From positions 4,996,614 through 5,060,613 of the forward strand of contig NC_053120.1 of NCBI RefSeq assembly GCF_010015445.1: a stretch of DNA of 64,000 nucleotides, read 5' to 3'. Position numbers and translations under genes: made by a program. This DNA is from Perca fluviatilis (lineage: Eukaryota; Chordata; Actinopteri; Perciformes; Percidae). Below are positions 34,201 to 46,440 of the stretch, piece by piece. A model generated the notes under the pieces. The model was not told the DNA's origin. It was given only the letters and a program-made list of their open reading frames with translations, and ran no database searches. Positions within the stretch are counted from its first letter, which is position 1. Each line of letters begins with the position of its first letter.

Positions 34201-35129
34201 CGTACGCACAACCGGCGCAACGTCATAGACTGTCTCTGAACAGATACACGCCCACTTTTAGGGGAAAACAATCCCACGTTCCCCATAGACGACATCAGCG
34301 TAACAAATGTAAATCGCTCCAAACTTTTACTTTAAACAAACCGTTTTAAATTAATAACTATGCCGAAAGGTTGCTGAGTAGTTTTTTGCACCAACAATAC
34401 ATCCAAAAACCCCGGTCTTCGATTTGTCCTCTTGCCATGTCCTAAAATAGATCCTGATAGATGGGCTTTGGCTCCAGGCTATAGACCAGACCGGTACCAC
34501 GAGGCTCCCTATGAGAGGGAAGAATCACGTCACATCAGGAGAGAAACAACTGTAGTGTAGCAGGTTAATCAAGACTTTCACACTGATATATTACTCTCAT
34601 AAGAAACGTGAATATTGTTACTACTGATGGATAGCTAACGTTAGCTTTAGTGGGAAGTTGCTAACAGTTTAGCAGCATCAGTCGTCTCCAACTAAATCTC
34701 AGCTTATAGATCGAACAGTTGGGCATTAATAACAGGTTGATTAATTACAGACGACACTCAGCCTAACAATAGTGATTTAATCAGATATGTATTTCTACAT
34801 TTAGCAGTATGCGGCCACTGTGTTGGGTCATTGATCTACTGATACAGGGGAAGACGGGGGACATGACGGCGATCAACCTTAGTTTATTAAGGTATCGTGA
34901 ATGCTCAGGTTCAGGCAAGGTTATACAATATACATTAGACATGTGTATAAAACAAACCATCTGTTCAACAAGAAAAAAATCCACACACATTTGTCAAAAT
35001 TATGATCCAAGCACACGTCAAATTGCATTGACCTCTATGGGACCGTCTGTTTTCTATCCCCCAAAAGGGGGCGCGGCCTTGAGTTTTAGCGAAGTACCTG
35101 TATGAGCCGGTTGTGCGTGTAGAGTAGAG
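34201..35129. other. Unassigned DNA, possibly old element
   Basis: GGTTGTGCGTGTAGAG at 35107 and GTACGCACAACCGG at 34201 are weak inverse matches. 34197-35125 may therefore be an old element inserted in the TAGTCT-family copy. No coding region is recognised. Confidence 0.3.
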
Positions 35130-35716
35130 CAGTGTTTCTCAAATGGGGGTACATGTGACTTTGAGTCCATGAAAAGCGCTATATAAATTCAATATATTAT
35201 TATTATTATTATTATGTAACCCAAGGGGTACTTTGGAGGACTGCAGGGGGGGTACGTGAGCGCTTTTTCCTATGTTTTTGTAGCTGTTTTTGAAGTTTGT
35301 CCCCTTTTTAAAAGTTTTTGTCGCTTTTTGTCACTATTTTCAACCTGTTCTTGCCTTCCTTCCTTCCTTTTTTCTACTGTCTTCTTTTTTTCTCCAAGTT
35401 TGTCGAAGTTTTTGTCACTTTTTTCAAAGTTTGTCTTCCTTCTTTCTACTTTTTTTTTTTTACAAGTCTGTCGCTTTTTACGAAGTTTTTGTGGCTGTTT
35501 TCTAAGTTTTTCATAATATTTTCCGTCTATTCTTGTCTTACTTCCTTCTTTCTACCAACTTTTTCCAAGTTTTTCTTGCCTTCTCTCATTAGCATTTAAA
35601 TGTTTTTCAGTTACATGGCTGTTGTTTTGGTAAATCTATCGCTGGTCAGGGGGTACATGGCTTAAAAACACAATTCAAATGGGGTACATTACTGAAAAAC
35701 GTTTGAGGACCACTTG
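35130..35716. mobile_element. hAT-like MITE (CAGTGTTTCTCAA type) with T-rich core
   Basis: The left end is CAGTGTTTCTCAAATGGGGG, and the right end in reverse complement is CAAGTGGTCCTCAAACG. GGGGGTACATG words lie near both ends. Flanks share TAGAG. The core (35280-35590) is a long run of TTTTTGTCACTTTTTTC-like units, also found in the piggyBac-like MITEs. An ATT microsatellite sits at about 35193-35213. Confidence 0.75.
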
Positions 35717-36572
35717 ACTAGAGTGTTTGGTATAGCACTTTGTCAACCAAAGCTAGCTAGCTAGTGCTAGTGTTAGCTGGGAATTTAAGGGAATGTCTGC
35801 TGTATGGAGGAGGGGCTAACTTTGAATGGTGTGTTTACAAACCGTAGAAGCCATACTCACGAGATATTTTACCTTTTAAGTGGAGCGTTACAGTATTTAG
35901 TCTGAAAGTAGGAGGTTTAAGCGATGGCGGTTTAGCGACCGCGGGCAGCTGATCTGGTGACAGCTGCCTCAACAGGGAGGGAAGTTAGTGAGGGAGGAAG
36001 GTGACATGAGAAGTGTGGATGAAAGGTGTGATCAGAATAATTACAGGGTGTAAGTTACTGTCAGCAGACTCCCCCTCTCCTCCCTCATTTCACGTCTGTC
36101 TCCTGGCTGTTTTCCTTCTTCTCTTCCTGTAACTCCCGTCCCTCCTTCGCTCAGTCAGGGAGCTGACAGACGGCCTCGCCTCAAACCAAAATAACAATCT
36201 TCCAACATCACTCATCTGGGTTAACTTTGCGATGAACCCAGAACATCAAGCGGTCACACCCAACCTAACTGATTCTAAATCCAGAACAAACTGCACAGAA
36301 ACACTGCAGAAATGATGCACACATTTGGAGATGGATTATGAGACAACAGATTGTCTCATCTGTATCATATGTGGATGCAATCCGTCTCAGACTAATTCTA
36401 GACACATCTCTGTATTAATACAAAATAATACAGATAGGAACAGACCGTTGCAAGTCATCTTGAAAGGCTCAGGTATGCAGATGATTAAGTTAATACAAAT
36501 ATTTGAAAAGCAGGTATAATGAAAGCCCATAGGAAATCTGTGTGACAAGTTATTGGTTGTATTGGACAACTC
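35717..36572. other. Unassigned DNA
   Basis: Single copy in the window with no recognised coding region. 36010-36180 is pyrimidine-rich. Confidence 0.3.
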
Positions 36573-37373
36573 GGTAACACTTTACTTGAAGGTATCTACA
36601 TAAGAGTGACATGACAGTGTCATGAACACATGAACCCTAACCCTAACTTGTCATGACAAAAACCGAATGACACTAAAAGCAGCGTTATGTCATAAATATG
36701 TCATGTTTATGACACGTTCATGCAGAGGTGTCAAAAGTATTCACATTGATTACTCAAGTAGCAGTATAGATACTAGGGTTTGAAAAGACTTCTGTAGAAG
36801 TTGAAGTATCAACTCAAGCTTTTTACTCAAGTAAAAGTGTAAAAGTACTGGTTTCAAAACTACTTAAAGTATAAAAGTAATGTAAGGGGGGGAAAAATGC
36901 CATTAAGGACAAAATTAGCCCGCCCCACAGGGGTTTATAGTGCACTACCCCACCTCCACAAAAAACTTTTTCTAAAGGCCATAATGACTATAATAATGTT
37001 ATTAAAATCATACCTGCAAACTCAGAAGGGCTGAAAAAGGTGACACATCTCTTCTGTGTTTTTCAGACAAGGGCAGCTACAGTCTGGTGTTAGAATCCTC
37101 TCCAGTGAAATACAGACACACTTTTACACCGTTTAGCTCTCAGCATTGTAACCGTGTTTACTCCAGCTGCTAGCTAACGGTAGGCTAACGTTACCTGCTG
37201 CCAACTGTAGTGTTAACTAGCGTCCCGTGCGGCGATGTTTCAGTTCCCTCTATCGTCCGTTTTCGGAGCATCAGAGAGAAGCGCAGGCATTTAAGTGGCA
37301 CCTAAATAAGGCACCGGAACCAACCGCGTTGCTATTCGGTCCGGTAGATAACGGTCGTTAAGGCACCGGTGCC

Positions 37374-37421
37374 GTATTAGCACCGGGTCTGTGCGTACCT
37401 GCACAGACCCGGTGCTAATAC
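37374..37421. repeat. Perfect 21-bp stem, 6-nt loop hairpin
   Basis: Bases 37374-37394 are the exact reverse complement of 37401-37421, around a GTACCT loop. Pairing continues outward with few mismatches (GGCACCGGTGCC against AGCACCGATGG). It lies in the GC-rich core of the nested hAT element. Confidence 0.95.
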
Positions 37422-37531
37422 AGCACCGATGGATCGCGTACGAACCAATGTGGTGTCAGAATGGTGTATGTTTGTATTTCTCATCCAACCATAAATTCAC
37501 TCTATCCGGATGGCGCGATTTATCTGGATAG

Positions 37532-37535
<4 letters not shown>

Positions 37536-37620
<85 letters not shown>
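37536..37620. repeat. (TG)n microsatellite inside hAT
   Basis: About 42 TG units within the nested hAT at 36723-37835. Confidence 0.97.
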
Positions 37621-37623
<3 letters not shown>

Positions 37624-38574
37624 TGTTTTGAACGATGACAAGCCAAACTGAAATAGGAGTAACGAGGCTATTTTAAAAATGTAAGGAGTAGAAAGTACAG
37701 ATAATTGCGTGAAAATGTAAGGAGTAGAAGTAAAAAGTCTGCTGTAAAATAATTACTCCAGTAAAGTATAGATACCCAAAATTTCTACTTAAGTAAGGTA
37801 ACGAAGTATTTGTACTTTGTTACTTGACACCTCTGCGTTCATGACAGTGTCATGTCACTCTTATGTAGATACCTTCAAGGTGTAACTGACAACTCTTTAT
37901 TAGAGCACTAATTCCCAACTTTTTGGCTTGCCACCCTTTTAAAAAAAAAAAAAAAAGCACTTTCTACTCGTAAACTTTTGTCACAGATTGCAAAAGTCTA
38001 TGAGTTGTAGCAGCTCAACCAAAAAGTGAATTATTGACTTTTTAGAGTCCTGAAGAAGTAAAACTAGCAAGTTTCCTTTCTATTAAGTTAAACATTATCA
38101 TCATGGTCCTTTCCGTTTATCTCCCATGGATGGGAACCAGTGTCTGAGACTATAAGCTCAACATACAAAAAGTTGAAAACATAATGATAAAAATCCAGGA
38201 CTCTAAGTGAATGGAGCAGTAAATCCCAGAGTAGAGGCTTGTTGTGTTGGCTGATTGCAAAAGGTGTTTGGCTCAGGTCCATCCTGTGATGTTCTGTCTC
38301 CTCCTGGCTCAGACCTGCAGGCCTGTAGTCCTTCAGCCCCTCGGCGCTCCTGACTGAACCGGCTGCATGTGTGGAATGTGACGCAGGTATGTGAGGGAAC
38401 ATCTGCTGGTTGAAAGAGAGAGAAAGCAAAAAAGATAAGGGAGGGAAAGAGATTCCTTGTGTCTGTTTGTGAGGACTCCAGGTTACAGAGTCCTGAATGT
38501 GGAATGTATTTTGCAAAATCTTTACTCCCAAGTGCTGCAGGTGTTCAGAAACCTCCAGCTTTAGTTATAGTTAA

Positions 38575-39175
38575 AGGTGCTCTAAGCAATGTCACACATT
38601 TTTTAGGCTACAACATTTTTTGTCAAATACAGCAAACATCTCCTCACTTGTTGCAACCTAGCTGCCTGTCCCCTGAACACACTGTAAAAAACATCTCCTC
38701 ACTATCTGCTAGCTGTCTGTCCCCTGAACACACTGTAAAAAACATCTCCTCACTATCTGCTAGCTGCCTGTCCCCTGAACACACTGTAAAAAACATCTCC
38801 TCACTATCTGCTAGCTGCCTGTCCCCTGAACACACTGTAAAAACATCTCCTCACTATCTGCTAGCTGCCTGTCCCCTGAACACACTGTAAAAAACATCTC
38901 CTCACTATCTGCTAGCTGTCTGTCCCCTGAACACACTGTAAAAAACATCTCCTCACTATCTGCTAGCTGTCTGTCCCCTGAACACACTGTAAAAAACATC
39001 TCCTCACTATCTGCTAGCTGTCTGTCCCCTGAACACACTGTAAAAAACATCTCCTCACTATCTGCTAGCTGCCTGTCCCCTGAACACACTGTAAAAAAAC
39101 GCGGTCTCTGTAGACAGCCCAGGCTCCACAAACGGCAACAAGAAGCGACGTCACCCAATATCGCTTAGAGCACCT
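38575..39175. mobile_element. T2-like MITE with internal 51-bp minisatellite
   Basis: AGGTGCTCTAAGCAATGTCAC follows TTAA (38571-38574). The right end CGCTTAGAGCACCT precedes TTAA (39176-39179). Most of the element is a tandem array of about nine units. The right flank AGGCTCCACAAACGGCAACA recurs at 39266-39285, so part of a second copy lies just outside. Confidence 0.88.
38637..39098. repeat. 51-bp minisatellite, about 9 units
   Basis: The unit contains CTAGCTGCCTGTCCCCTGAA and CACACTGTAAAAAACATCTC. The length is 17 codons, so frames stay open on both strands and give 17-residue repeat peptides (for example SCLSPEHTVKNIS). That explains the open frames without any gene. Confidence 0.93.
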
Positions 39176-39179
39176 TTAA

Positions 39180-40046
39180 ACAGTATTTATAAAGACGTAA
39201 GTAAACCTATGTTTGTACAAGCGCAGTATTGTGGTGTATAGAGTCTTATCTCTGTAGACAGCCCAGGCTCCACAAACGGCAACAAAAAAAAACTGCGCCA
39301 ACCTGCACCACCAAACATAACACAGTGTTCCAGCCAATAACCAACAAGAATGATTTGGGGGTGGGGGTTGGGGGGGTTAGTGCGCGGAAGCACGGAAGGG
39401 AGGGTGAGGGGACGGGATGTGGAGGAGGGAGGGGCGAGCTAGCCTCATTTGGTTTTGTGCTTCTCTATTTTTTTATTATCCATTTTTTTGTTTAAAGCTT
39501 CTTTATGTGAAAATCAGATCATACATTTCCATCCCATTAGACTTTGTATGTGAGTGTTAAGCTGCTGTTAATGAAACTGAAACATTTTCTGTATATGTTT
39601 CACAATCAAAGCCCTCCGGGGGGACAGAAGGCATCGTGTACCCTGAAAGGCTGGAGGTGTTTTCATTTCTAACTAATTCTGAAACAGAATTTGCAAAAAT
39701 CAACAGTCCCAAATTAAACTGGGAGCAGGTCCGACTCCACGATGACCCTGACAGTTTGTCTGTTTCTCTGCTCAGGGGGAGGAGGGTATGCATAAACACA
39801 CTCAAGTTCAAACTAAAAGTGCGCGCACACACACACATGCAGACCACACCCTCCTGTTTGGAGAGGCACTGAGGAGGAATTTCCACGGACGTTGATCCAG
39901 ATTCTGCCTCCACCGGCCTCAATGTGCTGCTTGTCTGTTTGAATCAAGTCAACACAGCTGCACTGTTTGTCCGTCGGACTTCTGCTTTTCTAAGAGAGAC
40001 ATAATAGACATAGTTAATGTGGTTTTAGAAGAAAAGATCCTCAGAT

Positions 40047-40050
<4 letters not shown>
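39180..40050. other. Unassigned DNA
   Basis: A G-rich stretch at 39355-39435 (GGGGGTGGGGGTTGGGGGG) could form G-quadruplex structures. Otherwise no recognised feature. Confidence 0.35.

Positions 40051-40078
<28 letters not shown>
40051..40078. repeat. (GT)14 microsatellite
   Basis: Short pure GT tract. An AC tract follows about 105 bases downstream, so the pair can form an inverted repeat. Confidence 0.95.
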
Positions 40079-40082
<4 letters not shown>

Positions 40083-40180
40083 CCTGCAGGCAGAAACAGA
40101 GGTTGCTGTCTGGATTCTTGTTTTACCTGCTGGTCAAACGTGCTCCAACATGTCTCACACCTGCAGGGGGAGGAGGGGAT

Positions 40181-40183
<3 letters not shown>

Positions 40184-40242
<59 letters not shown>

Positions 40243-40260
40243 CACACACACACACACACA
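40184..40260. repeat. (CA)n microsatellite
   Basis: CA tract with one AA interruption at about 40241. Confidence 0.96.
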
Positions 40261-41043
<783 letters not shown>

Positions 41044-41394
41044 ATTCACTAATGTAAGAGAAAAGCCTCCCTTCTGCACTGAATGCAGATACATAAAGTA
41101 AAAAGTCTTGTTGCAATGAGAAGAGGACCTTTGTGCCAGAGTTACATAATGAGGTCTGGACTCCCACATGCGCTGTTCCTGGCTGATGGGCAGCTATTGG
41201 CTGAGCTGGTTTCAATCGTTTCAAAGCAAACAGCTGACTTATCTTTGTTCACAAATATCATTTTAACCTCTTCAAGCCTGCCGGGACACTTAATTCAATC
41301 ATATGTTTTGGTACTGAGAAATGTGTTTACCTCTTTGACTTACTGTTTCCCCCCTTAATAGGTTTAGGGTTCATCTTATTCCTCATTGTGATTG

Positions 41395-41755
41395 GGGTCA
41401 GCCCTATGGACCCACAGCCCTATGGTCCCACAGCCCTATGGTCCCACAGCCCTATGGTCCCACAGCCCTATGGTCCCACAGCCCTATGGATCCACAGCCC
41501 TATGGTCTCACATTTCTAAGATTTTTCTTAAAATTAGGCCCTAAGTTAGGGTAAGGGTTACATTCCAACTGTAGTCCACTGCTACTGGATAATAGGTTGG
41601 GTGTAATTGGTTACCAAATTGGGAGAAAGGGGGATAAAATCTGATACAAATTTATGAAAAAGGAAATGTGGGAACATAGGGCCTAATTTTGAAAAAAATC
41701 TTAGAAATGTGGGAACATAGGGCTGTGGGAACATAGGGCTGTGGGAACATAGGCA
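41395..41755. repeat. Palindromic element carrying a 16-bp minisatellite on both arms
   Basis: About seven units containing CCCACAGCCCTATGGT (41400-41510) lead into CATTTCTAAGATTTTTCTTA. The inverse arm at about 41655-41752 has GGGCCTAATTTTGAAAAAAA, then three inverted units (GGGAACATAGGGCTGT). A forward copy lies at 48728-48860. Confidence 0.8.
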
Positions 41756-42378
41756 TGCTCCTGTCTGATCTACTGCCACCCCCACAATTAATGTCTTAGC
41801 AAAGAAACAAAAACCAACCCACAACAACCGGTCACACTCATACGACGACCACAAACACACAACAGAAACACAAATAACACAATCTGTGCATCATGAGGCT
41901 TCCCCACAAAATCCAGCCAAGCTGCTGGGGCTTAACACACACGTCGCCGCGCACACACAAGGGCACAGCGGCCACCGACACGGCTCCAACCTTCAACACC
42001 AGCAGCAGCAATCTAACGCAAGCAGCCATAGCTAGTCAAATCATTTCACTAAAATGCAGAAAAATCCATTAAACTTACCCAAGCTGCTCATCATTTGAAG
42101 AAAAAAGTACATCCTCCTTTCTTTCATCAACTTCACATCTAAAACTCGAAACAAACTTGAACTGAAGTTACTGCTACGGTCATGTAATGCTAGCTAGTTT
42201 TGCTTCAGTTGGCTAACTGGTCCGAAAAATGTCGCCGTAGGTGGCTGGGCTAGCTAGAAGGCTCTGGCCTGTCAAAGAATACGCCCAACAGGGCAAACTC
42301 AAAATTTGATTGGCTGAAGAATATTACAATCCACAACATTGTCCCTCTGAATGCTGAAGCCCTCACAATAGATAATAA
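41756..42378. other. Unassigned DNA
   Basis: No recognised repeat or gene. CACAGCTGCTGGGG-type words and AC-rich patches only. Confidence 0.3.
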
Positions 42379-42820
42379 TGTAATCAGGCCTTAAAAGTTC
42401 GGCCCGACAAGGCCCGAGCCCGACAGAATTCGGCCTGAGCCCAACAAGTACATTTTGATTGACAGCTTTTTAAAAGCCCAAACCCGTTTAGAGCCCTACA
42501 TTATTCAAATGTGCGCACACACAAAGCTCTTTTGTCAAGAATGAGTCATTCATAATTTTTTAACATCATTTATTCATGACTAGCGGAGGCTAAAGGCCAC
42601 TTGGAAGTTGGAACAAAGAAAGAAATCAAATAAGTCCTCCAGAGGCCGGCCTCCGTTTCACTTCCTCAGCATCCATTTTCACGCTAATCGAAACGCATCA
42701 CCTGACCACTCATTTACCGCGCAACCCTGAGCCCGGCCCGGCCCAAGCCCCAGCCCAGCCCGAGCCTGGCCTGAGCCCGTGTACAATGATAGAAATTAGA
42801 TCTGCAAAGATCTTCAGCTC
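42379..42820. mobile_element. GCCCGA-rich hAT-like element
   Basis: The left end is CAGGCCTTAAAAGTTCGGCC. Near both ends are inverted-repeat-prone runs of GCCCGAGCCCG. The right boundary is uncertain (perhaps near GATCTTCAGCTCTACC), and no target duplication was confirmed. Confidence 0.45.
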
Positions 42821-43391
42821 TACCTCAGAGTAGATTTTTCACCCAGAGGCAACGCAGGGGGGAAATCTGTTTGGATAAAAGCTCAAATTTATGAGATGCA
42901 CTGGAAGCAGCCCAGCTGAGGGAGAGAGTAGCAACAAAATTACAGTAATTGATGCTTGGGATCGGAACTTCTCTGATGTAATCTTCTATCTATAACTTTA
43001 TTACTTTTACCCAGGAAACGTACAATATGTTCGTTCCTCAGGAGTGTTTTAATCCAAACCGCGACCTTTTTCCTAAACTTAACTAGTCGTTTTGGTGTCT
43101 AGACTTAACTGTCATCGCCGGAGCTGTTTTCCTTCTAGCCTCAACCTTAGTTAACAGGGAGCAGACTTACAGAGGTCTGATGACGAGTAGCCACACATAA
43201 GAGCACAAATGTTTATCTCGCGCAACGACTCAAGCCAGCTGATCAGAGATCTGTTGCTGTGGTGTCCCACAGCTGCTGTTGGAGGCTTAACTGTTGTCTA
43301 CTCAGCTTCTATTGTCACACATTTACTCACATCTCCCACAGCTGTCGCCAGGCCAAGTGTTCAGGCCAGCATGGAGGTCTTGTTGCAACGA

Positions 43392-43394
<3 letters not shown>

Positions 43395-43467
<73 letters not shown>
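43395..43467. repeat. (AC)36 microsatellite
   Basis: AC tract ending in a C run. Confidence 0.97.
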
Positions 43468-43469
<2 letters not shown>

Positions 43470-43489
43470 CCCCCTAGGTGGTCGACATG

Positions 43490-43760
43490 TTGTTAAATCC
43501 ACTCTCCTGTTATTCAGAGACGACGAGCGGCGCCTAATTACATTCTCACCCCAACGTGAAGCTTCTTCATCTTTCTGATCTTCACTTTTAGTTAAAAACT
43601 CTTTACGGCGCGGCAGGATCTGCTGCTTTGACTTAATCTGGCTCATTGATTATTCATTAAAAGGCCCTGAGGACGTGCTAATGGGGAGAAAGCCCAGCCC
43701 ACGCTGCTCTGATCCTAAAAACATCCTCCTTATCGACCAACTTTAAAGCCACGTGGAGAC
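43490..43760. other. Candidate conserved non-coding segment
   Basis: Unique sequence with several homeodomain core words (CCTAATTACATTC, TTGATTATTCATTAAAAGG, GTGCTAATGGGG) in balanced composition. Conservation is unproven. Confidence 0.3.
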
Positions 43761-43947
43761 CGTAAATCTCTGAAGCCAAACAGTCTTTTTAAAAATCAAA
43801 AAATCTTTTAAAGGTGAAGAAAAACCACAAACCTTCATGTTGCTAGCCAATGAAGTATTTTGTTCTACAAACACACTGACAAATCATTAGTGCATGTCTA
43901 GATTATTATATGTTTAAATGCATGCATGAATGTATGTACATCTAAAT

Positions 43948-44765
43948 CAGTGTTTCTCAACGGGGGTGGTACAGCCCCCCCAGGGGGCGTTCAGACTTTA
44001 CAATTTCAGAATCAGAATCAGAAATACTTTAATAATCCCAGGGGGAAATTATTTTCGTTACCACTCCAGGTATACAAACAATAGAAACAACATATATTAT
44101 CAATACTTTAAGCATATATAATAAAAACAAATACAGTAATAATATATAAAATATGAAAAGTACAGCATTAATGTGCAAATAGTTCAATAAAAAAGAGAAA
44201 TGATTGTCTATGTTGAGATGACTTTAGTGCGATTAAAAAAGAGAAGTGATTGTCTTTGTTTGAGATGATTACAGAGAGGGGCTGTGTGACTCTGAGGGAG
44301 GCGGTGTAAAGTTTAATGACCACTGGCAGGAACGATTTCCTGTGGCGCTCTGTGGTGCATCTGGGTGAGAGGAGCCTTCTGCTGAAGGTGCTCCTCTGCT
44401 GGGCCAGTGTGTCGTAGAGAGGGTGGGAGACATTATCCAAGATGATCCAGTGGTCTGCAACATTTAACCTGCCAGTTTACGCCCCTGCGCCGAAACGGTG
44501 GATCTTCTTCTCTTTAGTGTTTCTGTCAGCTCGGTGCTGCCTTCACAGGGAACGGGACGTCGGAGCATCGTCTCAAATGAACTCCGTACTGCAGCATTAC
44601 CAATCGGTCTTGTCATGAAATTTAAAGTCTTCATTAAACATTCAACAAAAGTTAGGGCCTAATCACCAATCAATCATTAATATTCAGTAGCCTACATGTC
44701 ATTTGATGGGGATGGGCGGTAAGGGACCTGGATAATGGATAGGGGACGCTGGCCCAAAACAACTG
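43948..44765. mobile_element. hAT-like element with perfect 8-bp duplication, LINE inside
   Basis: It starts CAGTGTTTCTCAACGGGGG and ends CCCAAAACAACTG. The target duplication ATCTAAAT lies at 43940-43947 and 44766-44773. The GGGGGCGTTC region near the left end is interrupted by a LINE fragment. Confidence 0.82.
43999..44480 (-). mobile_element. LINE 3' fragment, reverse transcriptase C-terminus
   Basis: The minus-strand frame includes DNVSHPLYDTLAQQRSTFS and SPRCTTERHRKSFLPVVIKL. This matches the C-terminal end of fish non-LTR retrotransposon polyproteins (HPL...RC.TER...SF.P.AI.L). The 3' tail on the minus strand ends in GATTCT-type short repeats (plus strand AGAATCAGAATCAG at about 44008), typical of LINEs that end in microsatellites. 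It is 5'-truncated and nested in the hAT element. Confidence 0.75.
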
Positions 44766-45240
44766 ATCTAAATCAATAAATCATTTCCTCACACTTTCTT
44801 CACTTGTCTGGGCCAGTTGGTGGAAGGGTGTCCTGGATTCTTCCACCCCGTGTCTTTGTTTACTGTTTTTCTCAGCTGGTGAGTGATGTCTGTGTGACTT
44901 AAAGCATGCGCTGCTGACTCAGTTTCCACTCCACCACCACCAGTGTGTGAGTGTGCAGACGGGACTCTGACATGTCAGTGGGAAGCTCTGCTCATCCAGG
45001 GACTATTTCTGACCCTCGGTGCTTTTTTCAGAATTCAACCCAGACTTTTTCAGAGTGCCACGTGAAGCAGACGGGACTCCAGCAGGCAGGTTATACCTGT
45101 AGGCTGTCGGTGGGAGGGTAGTTCATTACCATAAATGTGGGAAACGGGTTTGAGTGCAATGTGTGTGGCTGCTGTTGGGGGGGGACACATGGGACAGTGT
45201 TGAGTCTGAAGGAAGTGCTGATAGCTGTGTCTTGTTTCAG

Positions 45241-45293
45241 GCACTGTGGTGCAGAGAAACGAGCCAGGCCGAAGAGCGTCGGACCTATGATGG
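45241..45293 (+). CDS. pde4dip: pde4dip exon with probable start codon
   Basis: A strong acceptor (GTGTCTTGTTTCAG, ending 45240) and a consensus donor (G|GTGAGT, from 45294) bound a 53-base exon ending in phase 1. That phase matches the exon at 50839, which needs two bases. Joined in the shared frame, the end reads MMD|FSCDEMN. The second ATG (45290-45292) has A at -3 and G at +4, a good Kozak context, so translation probably starts here and upstream bases are 5' UTR. Upstream codons are open as well (HCGAEKRARPKSVGP), so an earlier start is possible. The gene assignment rests mainly on the next exon. Confidence 0.5.
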
Positions 45294-45688
45294 GTGAGTA
45301 AATATGCCGAATGTATTTCACACGTGTGTCAAATTTGACCCGTTTTCAACAGTTTGTTTATATCAGAAAAACTGAGTTTTATTTCAGTTAAATGGCCTAA
45401 AAATAACATGGATAGACAGCATTCTTCTAAGGTAAAATTAATTACTTCCATTACATTTTGGGCATTTTATTCCGTTTTATAGCATTTACAGTGTAGCAAA
45501 CAAATGGTTTCAAAACAGCATCCTGACTAAACTTAGACATGAACCAGTCTGTGATTCACGTAACATCCTCTGATCTTAATTATTAGTCAAAATAATTCAT
45601 AACCTCTGTTCTGTTTCAAAGCGTAACTCTCGCCAAAATGCAACCTAGGGTCTTTTTGTGAATGTAACAGAGTCAAACTTTCGTTTAT

Positions 45689-46440
45689 CCCTTGTGTTGT
45701 CTTCCATTCGACCATGCACGCAGGTCCTCCCGGGTCAAAATCAACACTTTTTCTGACGTTTTTGTCTCTTTCTTCAACACTTTTGGCACTTTTTTCAATG
45801 TTTTTGGCGCTTTTTTTTGCCATTGAAGAATAGAATAGAATAGCCTTCATTGTCATTGCACTGTGAAGGTACAACGAAATTTAGGGTGCTCTCACAGAGC
45901 CATCCTTGCACCACACAAAAAATAAAAACAAACAACAAGAAAAAACAAGGAACGACATACTGTATGTCCAGGCAAGGACAAGAAACAGGCTCAGCGAGCA
46001 ATATGCTCTCATTTAAAATAGTATCTACTAACATACTAAAAAAATATATATATTATTTGCGTATGTATTTAAATATACATACGCTTCTTTTCACTAGACT
46101 ACCATGTATAAACAACACTCACACCAACTTATTAGTTTTACACTTATTTTTGGAATTCATGGTCAATAAACCTAATTTATATGGAAGTTCATAGAGGATA
46201 CTGTTTCGAAAACATTTCAGTTTCTTTTTCAAATGCAAAATTTTTTTACAAAATACCCCAAATTCAATGAAATTAGAGATCCGATCTCGTTGTGCTTGCG
46301 AACGGCGTTGTAAGGAATCGTCCATCTGTGTTATTTTTGGGTAAACAAAATTAGGTAGTTAAAAAGAAATCCATATTTCTAAAATAGAAATTTAGAAAAC
46401 CGGTCAAATTTGACCAGTTTTAAGATTGACCGTGTTTTTG
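45689..46440. mobile_element. piggyBac-like MITE pieces, interrupted
   Basis: CCCTTGTGTTGTCTTCCATTC at 45689 and GGTCAAATTTGACCAGTTTT at about 46402 are family sequences. Another piece with AATTTGACCCGTTTTCAACA lies at about 45330. The LINE tail at 45822 and other sequence interrupt it. Confidence 0.5.
45822..46015 (-). mobile_element. LINE 3' tail fragment
   Basis: GAATAGAATAGAATAGCC followed by TTCATTGTCATTGCACTGTG is a fish LINE 3' end read in reverse, with an ATTCT-type terminal repeat. Only the tail is preserved. Confidence 0.55.

Larger units (their letters stand above)
36723..37835. mobile_element. Nested hAT element with perfect 8-bp duplication
   Basis: The ends are CAGAGGTGTCAAAAGTA and TACTTGACACCTCTG. 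The target duplication CGTTCATG lies at 36715-36722 and 37836-37843. The interior holds AAGTACTTTTACTT-type palindromes, a GC-rich core with a perfect 21-bp hairpin at 37374-37421, and a GT microsatellite. No transposase frame survives. Confidence 0.92.
36573..37887. mobile_element. Outer hAT-like MITE with perfect 8-bp duplication
   Basis: The left end is GGTAACACTTTACTTGAAGG. The right end is its inverse with a small deletion (CCTTCAAGGTGTAACT). Inverted identity continues through TATCTACATAAGAGTGACAT. The target duplication GACAACTC lies at 36565-36572 and 37888-37895. Without the nested element it is only about 190 bases. Confidence 0.9.

Noticed and set aside
38459..39158. Repeat-protein frames on both strands (143 and 115 residues)
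   Set aside because: They derive from the 51-bp minisatellite in a T2-like MITE. The 17-codon unit keeps frames open by arithmetic.
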